Below, piece by piece: positions 33,778-44,579 of a DNA stretch of 64,000 bases (the first letter of the stretch is position 1; each line of letters starts with the position of its first letter). The position numbers and the translations under genes are program-made. This DNA is from Posidonia oceanica (Eukaryota; Streptophyta; Magnoliopsida; Alismatales; Posidoniaceae). Where the stretch lies: the NCBI GenBank assembly GCA_037176725.1, contig JAZBRS010000020.1:59920001-59984000 (forward strand), in the 5' to 3' direction. Below the pieces are notes generated by a model. It worked only from the letters and a program-made list of their open reading frames with translations, ran no database searches and was not told the DNA's origin.

Positions 33778-35272
33778 CCCAGCCCCTACCTTGCAGAGCA
33801 TTCTCTTCCATCCTACGCTTTGCATTCTCTCTTCCTTGCACATTCTTCTACATTCCTATCTTGCCCCCTGCATTCCTGCACTTTCTGCATATATCCTTGC
33901 ATTTCCATCTCTTCAGCATATCTCTAGCAAAAAATCAAAAAATTACCAGCAAAAATCATGCATTGCATCGGGCCCAATGATGAAATCAGACATGCTGCCT
34001 GCTATGGAAGGAGTCTACCTTACCTCACCTAGCACTACTTAGGCGTCTTAGCTAGTGAGGGAGCCACCTTTCAAGTGAGAACAGGCGAAACAACCAAACC
34101 TCGTAGGACTTGCACCTCCCAAGGGAGATAAAATGCTATGGCGTGAGCAAATGTGAGCCATAAAAGAATATGTCTGAGCATGGGCATAAAAGAAAAAGCA
34201 AATAGAAGGCGAAGGCAGAAGCAGGCCCTAGAGATAAAGGCATGTAGCATAACCCTGTCCCTCCGAACTACTTTGGAGGTGGTCCATCACTTAGCACCTA
34301 GGAGCCCCAAACCCACTTCAAAACCCCAGCGCCTATTACCTTTAAGCCTGGGATAACAGAAGCTTGCAAAAAAAAAAGAGCGGAAAAAGAACAAAGAAAA
34401 AATCAAAAAAAAGCAAGAAAAAAGGGAGTAAAAATAAAAGGCAACTCCAGAAAAAGGAAAAAGCAAGTAGCACAATCCCATCCCTTACCTGTCTTAGAGA
34501 TGAGCAAAATTTGTGCCTGGGGTATCCACAAATCCTGCAAAGCCTTTAAATCCAGCAAGGCCTAGCAAGCAGCTCCCCAACTTCAACTAGGTGCCCATTG
34601 CCTCCAAGTTAGGGATAGGGGAAACCTACATGCCTATGAGGGAGCAAAACGATGCAAAAGAGTAGGTGTAGGTCCTTAGGAGTTTGGTCTGGAGCCTGTC
34701 CTCACCACCCACCACCCCCGCACTGCAAATAACCCTTTCCTGAGTGCCACCAGCAAGTTAAGAGTTTGAGTAGAGTCCAGTGAGTCAGGGACCCCTCTCT
34801 TCCTCTGCAGCAGGCACCAAGCACTCCATATGCTGAGGGCTACAGCATATAAGCAACAATCATGCATGCATCTATAGCATCTATTGTAAATCATGCCCAA
34901 ATCTAGGCATATCAAGCATAAACCATGCATGCATGCATAGCATAAGTCCTTCCCTTCCTTCTATCTTCCCACTCTGCAAAACTTGGCCCGGCGTTGAGAT
35001 AGTACTTCTACCAAGCGCGCGCTGACCTACTTCAAGTTGCATTGGTCTAGAGCTCCGACCAACCATTTGCCCCAGCAGAACTGCCCTTGTCTGAATGTGT
35101 TTAATATCTGCACTTTGAATGCTAACTGTTAAAGCTGCTAAACTGCAATGCTAGCCTTCAATTCTGCATCTTTATCAGCCAAGTGTTGTATGCTTACGCC
35201 TGATCTGATGAACTGCAACTCTGATTACACGTACCTAAGGTTTTTGCACCAGCAGCCTGCACTTTCACTCTT
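33778..35272 (+). other. Spacer between A pol and the extra ORF
   Basis: Noncoding. Contains pyrimidine-rich gcattct runs (33780-33930), an A-rich stretch (34365-34450) and catgcatgcatg-type runs near 34925. Open frames here are short and unrecognisable. It could carry an internal promoter for the downstream ORF, but I see no definite signal. Confidence 0.5.
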
Positions 35273-36435
35273 GTGATGGGCAACCTTACTCTGGTCACTC
35301 CCATGCACTGCTCAGATGCCTTGCGAGAGTGGGTTGGCAAACTCACTGAAGCTGATCGCGAGAAGCTACGCACTTGGGGTATCCCTTCTAAACTCCTGAA
35401 GGCGGCAGACGTCGAAGTGAGCCAGCATCTCCTCTACACTGCAGCAAGGTTCTGGAAGCCAGCGCACCATGTCTTCTGCTTCGGAAGGATAGAGCTAACT
35501 CCTACACTAGAGGAGGTGCACCGGATCTGTGGCTTCTCTACAATCATGGGACCCCTAGTCTTTATGAGGCACGATGGATATACTGCGGTCCTGAGCCAGC
35601 TGACTGGGCTCTCTGCCAAAGGCGTCCAGCAAAGACTAATCTGCACCATGGGCCCACGCCCCTTCTTTGCCTGGCATATTTCGATACTATTATGGAAAAG
35701 CGTGCTGAACTGGGAGACAAGCTGTGGCTCCAGGGATTCGTCACCCGCTTTCTAGGCAAACTGATCTTCACGCATGGCAGGATGACAGTTGCAATCGAGA
35801 TTGCCGAGATTGCACTTACAGTGGTGACCCGACAGATCGACCTGGCACTAGTTGTCCTTGCAGAGACATACCACGGGCTGGACCGCATTATGCACCGCTG
35901 CCGCCAGTTCCACGGCTGCGGAGTACTTGTGCAAATCTGGCTAGCTGCACACCTGGAGATGGACCTCCTGCACCTTTAGAGGCATGCTATTGAAACCTAC
36001 TGCAGTAGTGGCCATGCGAGAACCATAAAGAGCGTGCCAGAAGAGTATCAGAAGCTATCTGAGCTGACGGACGATGCAGTGACTTGGCGAATCATCCCAT
36101 CCGTAGCTGACCCCTTCACCATCTTCTTCGATGCTCGCAATACGCAGCTCGTAGTACTGCCAGGATTCACTAGGGGTGTGGAGTACCACCCTATCTGGGT
36201 CATGCGGCAGTTTGGCTATCGGCAAGGCGCCTTCATTGATAGCACTGTGCCCAGACTCATGCAAGCTTACCCCTTCAGCACAACAGCATCCACAACGGTG
36301 CTAGCAGACCTGATGCAGCATAGGGTCAAGTCTATAGACATAGCAGCTGTGAAGGGCTCAGGATGTACTTCTGAGTATGTCACTAAGCTACAGGGACTCT
36401 GGCCCCTCAACGAGATTCCTCCAGGCACCCCCTAG
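35273..36435 (+). pseudogene. Sense plant-mobile-domain-like ORF of element A
   Basis: Starts Met-Gly-Asn-Leu-Thr-Leu-Val near 35276. The first part (35273-35700) carries Phe-Trp-Lys-Pro-Ala-His-His-Val-Phe-x-Phe-Gly followed by Glu-Leu-Thr-Pro-Thr-Leu-Glu-Glu, a hallmark of plant-mobile-domain-related proteins (including the DUF7745-like set that I recall from retroelements). An indel near 35700 moves the reading to another frame, which continues to 36435. One further stop (TAG 35977) and conserved blocks such as Val-Met-Arg-Gln-Phe-Gly-Tyr-Arg-Gln-Gly follow (about 36198-36227). Total length about 385 residues. D carries a relative on the opposite strand. Function is unknown. Confidence 0.7.
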
Positions 36436-37009
36436 TTTCCTGACTCCCGCCCAGCAAAGAAGGCCCGGCATAACTAGGCATTTATGCAGTTGTTTGCTTG
36501 TATAGCTTTTCTTGAATCAAGCTGTATCTTTTGGCTTGCCAGAGGCGTGTAACCAGAGATTCACTCAATACAAAGATGTTTCACGCCATTTGTTTGTGTT
36601 GCATGCCTCGCCTATTGCATATCTGCTCCTGTCAGGATGTCGCAAGGCCTGCATCAAGCACTTCAGAGTATCAGCCCATGCCAACAACCTGAAGCAGCCC
36701 CACAAGAAATCTAGAACAGTTCCCACCACAAACACCATGCAATCAGCAGCCTCAACAAGAGAGTTGCAACAAAGCTTCCCCTACAGTCAACTTGCAAGAA
36801 CCCCTGCAGACCTATGCATCGCCGCAACCGCATTTGCCCAGTTTGCTCTAGGCTGGCACCCCCAACTGCTTGCTTGGCAAACGCGTTAGTTTTGTCTGCA
36901 TTTTCCCTACTTTTGATACTAGGGGTGCCTCAGCTGTCCCTTGGTATCATCCCTGATACCAAGGGCATCTTTTTAGCTGCCCTCTGGTATCGCTTTCCCT
37001 TTTTTCTTT
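36436..37009 (+). other. Start of A 3' UTR, with a strong hairpin
   Basis: No coding signal. Near its end (36938-36965) is a perfect 12-bp inverted repeat, listed separately. It leads into the minisatellite. Confidence 0.55.
36938..36965 (+). other. Perfect 12-bp stem-loop in A 3' UTR
   Basis: CCCTTGGTATCA, loop TCCC, TGATACCAAGGG. B has the same hairpin at 48754-48782 with a T:A pair replaced by C:G (CCCCTGGTATC/GATACCAGGGG) and a different loop, and a further copy at 55020-55046. A paired change suggests the structure is or was selected. Confidence 0.75.
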
Positions 37010-38205
37010 TTTGCTTGCTTCCTCGAGCGAGGACAAGCTCTTCTCGAACCCCGTATGCTCGGAGTCCTGCCCTGTATTCTCGTGCGAGGATCAGCCCTTG
37101 TGTGGCTTCACTCCTTGCGGACGATGCCCATGCTTGCCCGCCTCCTTTCTTTTCCTGCTTATCCTCAAGCGAGGATAAGTCTTTTGTCTTTCTTGCTTGT
37201 CCTCGTGCGAGGACAAGCCTTTTTTCCATTTTGCGTGGCTGCGCTCCGTGCGGACGGGGTCCCGTGCGCTTGCTTCCTCAGGCGAGGACAAGCTTCTTTC
37301 TTCTTCCCCTCCCGCTTGTTCCTCGGGCGAGGACAAGCCTTTTTCCTTTTCTGCCTAACTTCCCTCCGTGTGGACGAGGTCCCGCGCACTTGCTTCCTCA
37401 GGCAAGGACAAGCTTCTTTCTTCTGCCCCTCCTGCTTGCTTCCTCAGGCGAGGGTAAGCCTTTTTCCTTTTCTGCGTGACTTCCCTCCGTGCGGACGGGG
37501 TCCCACGCGCTTGCTTCCTCGGGCGAGGACAAGCTTCTTTCTTTTGCCCCTCCTACTTGCTTCCTCAGGCGTGGACAAGCCTTTTTCCTTTTCTACGTGA
37601 CATCCCTCTGTGCAGACGGGGTCCCACGTGCTTGCTTCCTTGAGCGAGGACAAGCCTCTTTCTTCTTTCCCACCTGCTTGTTTCCCTAGCCAGGGACAAG
37701 CCCCCCAGGTGACTTCGCTCCGTACGGACGAAGTCCCCTATCTGTCCTCTCGGGCGAGGATTAGACTACTGCTTGCTTCCTCGGGCGAGGAGAAGCCCCC
37801 CTTCGGATTCCGCCCACGCAGAATCCCCTGCTTGCTTCCTCGGGCAAGGACAAGCCTTTGCCGTCTCCGTCCGCACGGAGACTCTGCTTGCTTCCTCAGG
37901 CATGGACAAGCTTTTCTCGGACCCCGTATGCTCGGAGTCCTGCCTTGTATCCTCGTGCGAGGATCAGCCCTTGCGTGGCCTCGCTTCGTGCGGATGATGC
38001 CCATGCTTGCCTACCTCCTTTGTTTTCTTGCTTGCTTCCTCGGGCGAGGACAAGCTCTTCTCGGACCCCGTATGCTCGAAGTCCTACCTTGTATCCTCGT
38101 GCAAGGATCAGCCCTTGTGTGGCTTCACTCCGTGCAGGCGATGCCCACGCTTGCCCACCCCCTTTCTCTTTCTTGTTTGCTTCCTTGGGCAAGGATAAGC
38201 TGCTC
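37010..38205 (+). repeat. Minisatellite in A 3' UTR (about 20 copies around CCTCGGGCGAGGACAAG)
   Basis: About 20 copies of a core like cctcgggcgaggacaagc recur every 40-90 bases, separated by pyrimidine-rich spacers and higher-order blocks with accccgtatgctcggagtcc. The core is itself an inverted repeat (CCTCG..CGAGG). Hypervariable 3' UTR minisatellites are described for Tat/Ogre elements as a source of satellite DNA. B and C carry different units at the same place. Open frames through it are not genes. Confidence 0.88.
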
Positions 38206-38672
38206 CTGTTTTCCCTGTAGGCTGGAAGCCCTAACTGCTCGGTCGACAGCCGTCCAATTGTCTCCCCCTTCTGCTTGTTGGGCTAGCAGCCCTAACTGCT
38301 CGGATGCCAAGCCCGTTAGTCTTGTCAAGCATTTCTTTTGTGAAGTCGGACTAATCCCCGAACTCATGCATTGCACTGCAGCTTTCTCTACATCCTTTCT
38401 GCATCAGCACCGCATCCTTTTGCTAACAGCATTGCATAGTAAATAGCTACATCTGCACTAACATAACCTCTGCACAAAGTTCTACATTAGCATGCATCGC
38501 ATTGCATCAGCATCAGCATTCGCATCTGCATCTGCATTGTGGCTTCGAGTCATGTTTTCTGGTGCATCCACCGGGCGAGTGACTCATGCCTACAGTCATT
38601 GCGCTCCTGCCAGTGTCAGGTAGGGTATCTTGTCTACCCTGAGCAGCGGTCTCGCTATGCTAGACCTCGCTC
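38206..38672 (+). other. End of A 3' UTR
   Basis: Contains two units with agccctaactgctcgg (38226-38310), the complement of the tagttagggct unit of the B and C 3' UTRs. A run of gcatcagcattcgcatc-type repeats (38490-38540) corresponds to 13960-14330 in C. It leads to the PPT. Confidence 0.6.
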
Positions 38673-38685
38673 AGGAAGGGGCATC
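38673..38685 (+). other. Polypurine tract of element A
   Basis: aggaaggggcatc, directly before TGTAGACACC of the 3' LTR. It primes second-strand synthesis. The same tract is seen in C. Confidence 0.85.
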
Positions 38686-41600
38686 TGTAGACACCCCATT
38701 TTGACAGCCGAGAAGTTGGTTGTTCTCTTTTGCAGGCTTGTGTGGACTCTGGAATGGCATCCCTTTTCTAACCCATTTTTCTAACCCATTTCCAAGCCCA
38801 AAACCTTGCCCAAACCCTAGAAGCCTTTACCAAGCCTCTTTGCAACTTTTACAACCCTTCTAGGCCCAAGTCGAAGCCGAAGCCCAAGTCCATTTGCAGC
38901 TTGTGCCACCTGAGTGTGTTGGACGTTGGAACAGGCAGCGTCCAATGTTGGACGCGGCCTATGATAGCGTCCAACGTTGGACGCCCTTTGGTCTGGCGTC
39001 CAATAGCTCGAGTGTAGCAGCGGCTGTTCCGCCCCTTCCAGCTCACCAGTCGTCCAATCCCCCGCCTCCCCGCACTTACTACTCATCCCTTCGTCCACTC
39101 CATGCCATCTACTACCTTCCAAGCTTGAGTAACTGCCCATCTTCTCCAGATCAGCCCTTAATCTGCTCTCTAAGCCCTCACTGCCATTGCTGACTTTCGC
39201 CGCCCACGCCTGCCACCGCCCTGCCCTCGCCGGACTTCTGACACTGCCCATGCCCTCCTCTGACAATCCACATGGCCTTCCCACACTCATCTGCACCTGC
39301 CATGACCTGCATTTGCCAGATTTTGACCTACAAATCAGACCTGCCAACACTGGAACCCATGCAAGCTGCAACAAAACCAGATGTTCATGCCTTTGCCACA
39401 GTCACCACACCGAGCTAGAGGAGAATTTGCCACTTCCGAAAGCAAGAGCGATATCCCGTCTCTGCCCTCGACCAGTTGCCGACCTCTCCGGAGCTCTGAG
39501 TTGCTTGCGCGACCTTGCCGAAGTAGCTGCTGTCAGCACACCTGCAACGCCGGTGAGTGAGGTGGAGTCGCCGTTCCAGGCCTTCAAACAGTAAGCACTC
39601 CATCCCCTTAGGTCTTGCATGCTTAGTAGTACGTCCCTATGCATTTTTACAATTTTTTGAGTCGTTTTGGTCACGATTCGCGGCCAAGAGGGAGTTCAGT
39701 GTGTTGGACGCACCAGTTGGTGCATCCAACGTTGGATGCGACATAGGCCAGCGTCCAACACTCTACTCTGCCTTGCTCTTGTTTTGATGCTTTCCATGCT
39801 TTATCATTGCATGTTTTTCTGTAAATCCATGCTATATGCTTCCTTAAGTGATCTATGATGCTATGCCATGTCTATTTGCCTATCCCATGCTTGTTTAAAT
39901 CCACCCTGCATGCTCTGATGTCAGTATGTCATCTACCTGCGTTGGACGCTAGGGTGAGCCGCGTCCAACGTTGGACGCTGGTTCACCTAGCGTCCAACAC
40001 CTCTGTTTGCTTTGCTTTGCTGCCATGCCTACATCTTGCATATTTTTGATGCTATTTCGTGATCCATGCTTGCTTAGAGATGCCTGGCCCCTATGGCAAA
40101 CATGCTTAGGTTTGCTAGGATCTTCTTAAGTTGCATGCTCCCTTTTGCAAGTTTTAAGCCTATATTCTTATGCATGCCCCCTTTTTATCTTGTCCTCTTG
40201 GATTAAATGCTTGCTATGCTTGCCGTGGATGTTTCTTTCCTATTATGGCATGTTTCAGTAGCCTGCATGCATGTAGGTGGGGTCAGAGCTGAGTTCTCCC
40301 TTTAGAACAGGTAGGTCTGCATGCTTTGGTCATTGGATGCCAGAGCTTGGACGCTGCTGGCTCTAGCGTCCAACATCCTAGCTCCTTATTGTTTTGTTTA
40401 AAGCTTGCATGTCGTTCTGATCTGGTTCTTTGCTTGCCTCCTGTGTTTCTATGCATGTGTAGCTTCCTTTGCAACTGTTCTTTAGCTTCCTTGGATTATT
40501 TTGCTTGTTTATGCATGTTTCTTTGTGCATTGTGCCTCCTAGGGCGTTGTACGTTGCTGGTGCTGGCGTCCAACATTGGATGTCGGCCTAGCTTGCGTCC
40601 AACGACCTAGTTGCGTCTCTGACCTGGCACAAGCCATAGGTAAGATTTCTGGTTTTTGCGTGATCCCATGCTTGCATGTTTGTCCTATGCTCACTTCCAG
40701 TAGCCCAAATGCATGATCCCCTTTTTATTTTGCTTTTGTATGCTTCTTTTCTCTCCTCTGTCTTCTGATCTGTGTTAGACGCCTGCCACTCTTGCGTCTA
40801 ACGTTGGACGCCAAGCACACAGGCGTCCAACAACCTGCTTGCTTCAATCCTTGATTTTGGCTTGCTCCTTGCTCTGATCCCTCTTCTAATCTTCTGTTAG
40901 GTTAGATCTGCATGCCTTGCACCCATCTAGCTGCATATTTGCATCTGTACTGCATCCATATAGTTAGAATGCATTGATTTCCAAAACTTGCATGCTGTCT
41001 GCCTCCAGCATGTGTTGGACGCCAACAATGCTAGCATCCAACGTTGGACACTGGTGTTGCCAGCGTCCAATACTTGCAGATGGCTGACAGCCATTTTAAA
41101 GCGTCGATTTCACTTCACTCGCCGTTTTCTGCTTTTTTCGCTTCTTTGGGTTGCTGCAACCCCTATGCATGTTGCCCACCCCTTTGTTTCGGTTTTGCAC
41201 CCCGTTTTGCCCCGTTTTCCGCATTTTGCATCGTTTCTCGCTCCGTTGCATAGTTTTCTATGTCCTTTGCATCGTTTTCCGTGCCTTGCATTGTTTTCTG
41301 CATTTTTGCACCATTTTCCACACCCACTTTGCTTTATTGCTTGCATGTCACTCGCATTGCCTGGTTTCCTCGCGGTTTTGCTTTATCGCCTGCATCTGCA
41401 TGTAGGGCTATGATGCTTACTGCTTAGGAGTTCTCACGAACCAAGGTCTGCTTAGTTTGGAACACTAGCAGCGTGGCTGAGCACATAGATAGCACGTTTA
41501 TTTCCAATGCATAGCAGGTAGGCATTTATGGCATTTAGGCATTAGGCTAGCAGTTCGCTGCTTTAACGCGAGATTGCCTAAGAAAGACCGACTCTCGGAC

Positions 41601-41971
41601 GTATCGGGGGTGCCTAACACCTTCCCCGTGCGTAACAGGAGTCCTTGCCCTTTCTCTTGGCTCACATCGACCTTTCCTTTATCCTAGGCATGAGTCATAG
41701 CATAGCTTAGATTAGCATTGCATCCCTTTGCCCCTCCTTGCATCAGGTTTTACATGTCTTTTCATGTATTACCCCCGGTTTTCCTTGTCTTCCAATTCAA
41801 TAGACCCGGTGGCGACTCCGATTTGTCTTATCATTTCTTTTCTTTTCTTTTGCCAGCATTTCTGAGTCGAGTTTCTTCCCTCGGATCCAGCCGCATATAG
41901 TGAGCCTATTTTGATCGGTGCACGCAAGCTTTGATAACGTGCATGGACGATCAGAATTCAGGATTACTATA
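38686..41971 (+). mobile_element. 3' LTR of element A
   Basis: TGTAGACACC...GATTACTATA, collinear with the 5' LTR. It has the internal PBS-like site (41810-41821), short tandem repeats (41195-41330) and the conserved GGTGCCTAACACC block (41573-41660). Compared with the 5' LTR it has two hairpins at 39702-39760 and a deletion in the cluster at 40331-40375. The right flank is gacac (41972-41976). Confidence 0.92.
38928..41071. repeat. Seven hairpin clusters in A 3' LTR
   Basis: At 38928-39004, 39702-39760, 39940-39998, 40331-40375 (internally deleted), 40554-40605, 40773-40831 and 41013-41071. The order and loops match the 5' LTR. Differences are mainly C/T and G/A in the stems. Confidence 0.85.
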
Positions 41972-43409
41972 GACACAGCTCACCCAGGCATCCAACGCAG
42001 GCAGACAGCAGAATAATTTAGTGCATGCAAGAAAGATTTAATCAGAGATCAAACGAAGAAGCAAACATGGCATAGCATCTGAAGACATGTACGGAAGGTA
42101 TGCAGCATGGGTTTACAAAAGAACAAGCAATAGCAAGGCATGGCAGACTATAAAGCAAAAGCAAAGCAAATAGGGTGTTGGACGTTGGCCACTGCCGCGT
42201 CCAACATTGGACGCACCAGCTTGTGCGTCCAACACACTGAACTTCCTTCCAACTGAGCAAAGCTGCCAAGTGGATTCAAAACTTTGAATAAACTTGCTAA
42301 TAAGCAAGGGTGGTCGATAACAAGCATGGTGGTATGCTTGGTGCCGAAATTAGGCAAGTGGATTGCTCCACCCACCTCCTCCTCCTCGCAGCCGGAAAGC
42401 CAAGGCGAGGAGGGGTGTGTGCTGTGCAAAAACGCAAGGAAAGCATGGAGAAACACTCATTCATTCATGCATGCACTACTGGGATCGAAAACCAACCTGT
42501 GTGCGGCCTGAAATGGTGGTTCGACCTTCTTCACCGACGCTGCGGAAGCTTGCAGCAAGCCATCTCCGGCGAGGTCGCACGGCTAGCTGAAGGCTCGGGA
42601 GAGGTCGACGAAAGGTCGAGAGGGAAGGTGGGAGTTCACTCTTGCTCTTGGAGGTGGCAAATTCTCTCTTGGATTTGTGTGGTCAATGGTGCAAAGGCGT
42701 GAAGGTTGTTGTTTTGTTCAGCTGTTGCATGGGTTCAAGTGCATTGGGTCAGGGTTGCAAGCGGAATTTAGGCAATTGCAGGTGATGGTAGAGGCTTCCG
42801 AGTGTGTGGAGGCCATGTGGATTGTCAGGAGGAGGCGTGGGCTTCGTCAGAAGGCCGGCGAAGTCGCGGTGGTGGCTGACAGAAGCGGTGGAAGTCAATG
42901 AGAGTGGGAGAGAGCAGGAAGTGGGCTGAGGCCGAGTAGACGCTGTGGTAGAGGAGTTACTCAGCCTTGGCAGCTAGTGGGTGGCCTGGAGTGCAAGAGG
43001 GGATGGGTGGTGAGCTAAAGGGGGCGGAGCAGTCGCTACTGCAACCGAGCCGTTGGACGCTGGAGCAGAAGGCGTCCAACGTTGGACGCTAGCACAGGGC
43101 GCGTTGGACGCTGGAGCAGAAGGCGTCCAACGTTGGACGCTAGCACAGGGCGCGTCCAACGTTGGACGCTGCATATTCCAACGTACAACACATCCAGTTG
43201 GCAAAAGCTGTAAATGGGCTTGGGCTTGGGCTTAGAAAGGTTTAAAAATATGTAAAAAGGCTTAGGCTAAGGCTTTGGGGTTTAGGAAGGGTTTCAGGCT
43301 TGGTTTGGGGCAAAAATGGGTTAGTCAAAAAGGAGTGACATTCCAGAGTCCGAGCAAACCTACAGGAGAAAACCACCAACTTTCGGGCTGTTAGAATGGG
43401 GTGTCTATA
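41972..43409 (-). mobile_element. 5' LTR of element C, second part
   Basis: Begins with the right target duplication of A (41972-41976) and resumes C's LTR as at 12412 onward. It ends TGTCTATA at 43409. Hairpin clusters are at 42176-42232 and 43052-43195. The latter has an extra tandem copy of a 51-base segment (gttggacgctggagcagaag...), giving more hairpins than the 3' LTR. From 43410 the sequence is B's LTR. Confidence 0.88.
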
Positions 43410-43720
43410 GGATGCAACTAAATGCAAAGCCAGGGACCTAAATGTAACGATTTTGAAAAGTTAGAAACCTGGATGCAACTAAATGCAAAGCCAGGGACCT
43501 AAATGCAATGATTTTGAAAAGTTAGGGACCTAGATGCAACTAAACGCAAAGCCAAGGACCTAAATGCAATGATTTTGGAAAGTTAGGGACCTGGATGCAA
43601 CTAAATGCAAAGCCAAGGACCAAAATGCAATGAATATGAAAAGTTAGGGACCTGGATGCAACTAAATGCAAAGCCAGGGACCTAAATGCATTGAATATGC
43701 AAACCTAGGGGTCTGGGTGC
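43410..43720 (-). repeat. About 60-bp tandem repeats in B 3' LTR
   Basis: About five units of the type gatgcaactaaatgcaaagc plus agggacctaaatgcaatgat, also in the 5' LTR at 62570-62945. The C element breaks the LTR within the array. Confidence 0.9.
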
Positions 43721-44579
43721 AATACAAACAAGTTTCTGGGTTTTTTAATAATGCAATAAGGTTTTAAAATAGAGATTAAATGAAATCTGAATGGATTGAG
43801 GACCTAAATGCAAATGTAATAAAATGCAGGGTCTGAAATGCAATGCAATAAGGAAAAAATGCAATTAAAATGAAGGCTGTGAATGCATGCAGTGGACTAA
43901 AATGCAAATTAAATACATATAGGGGTTAAAATGCAATTTAATATGGTAAAGTATGAAATTAAATGATTTCTCTAACATGTAGAGGACTGGAAAGTAATAA
44001 CAAAATAAAACAGGATAAAAGTGCAATGTAATATGGTAAAATATGAGATTAAATAAATTTAATGACTGAACAGAGGACTGATTTGTAAATAAAATAACTA
44101 GCAGGAGTTAAGAGTAATGTAATAAGGTAAAAACATGTATTTAAATGACATTTATCAACTGGAGGACCTAGATGTAAAATAAATAAATAGTTGGATTAAA
44201 AACTAAGAGACAGTAAAGTATTTTGAACTACGGCTGGACTAAAATGCAATAAAAATAAATTACGGGGCTAGAACTAAAGAAAACTAAAATGCTTTGAACT
44301 ACAGAGGGACTAAGATGCAAAAAAAATAAATGGCAGGACTGCAAGTAAATGATATCAGAAGTTTTTAAACTACAGCAGGACTAACATGTAAATAAAAGAA
44401 ACTACAGAGATTTCATGCAATGTAATATAGTTTTTATTTAGAATTAAATAAAACTTAAACTGCAGTTAGACTTAAAAGAAAATAAATAAAACTAAAGGGA
44501 ACAGATGGAATGTGATGGTAAAATAAGTAAGATAAGAAAAAATAAAACGAAATCGCAACTAATGCGATTAAAAAAAAGA

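Larger units (their letters stand above)
23202..41971 (+). mobile_element. Element A: complete plus-strand Tat/Ogre-type retrotransposon, nested in the LTR of C
   Basis: 5' LTR 23202-26509, PBS 26511, leader, gag remnant, G-patch, pol, plant-mobile-domain-like ORF, 3' UTR minisatellite, PPT 38673-38685 and 3' LTR 38686-41971. Target duplications are gacgc (23197-23201) and gacac (41972-41976), one mismatch. The flanks rejoin to give the uninterrupted sequence seen at 12405-12425 in C's 3' LTR. It is 18.8 kb. The gag core and protease are deleted and pol is full of stops, so it is dead. A and C are the same family in opposite orientation. Confidence 0.92.
10821..43409 (-). mobile_element. Element C: minus-strand gag-only gypsy element, interrupted by element A and a solo LTR
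   Basis: Consists of 3' LTR 10821-13838, PPT, 3' UTR, gag, leader, PBS and 5' LTR 21112-23201 plus 41977-43409. Pol is absent: gag runs straight into 3' UTR sequence at about 17850/15660. The flanks do not match (ctccc at 10816-10820, ggatg at 43410-43414). The left LTR also lacks a several-hundred-base block present in the right LTR (21284 to about 21770). The two halves may therefore come from two elements of the family joined by recombination. The PBS and gag show Tat/Ogre affinity. Confidence 0.75.

Noticed and set aside
36814..38446. Long open frames through the A 3' UTR
   Set aside because: They are translations of the minisatellite in several frames on both strands.
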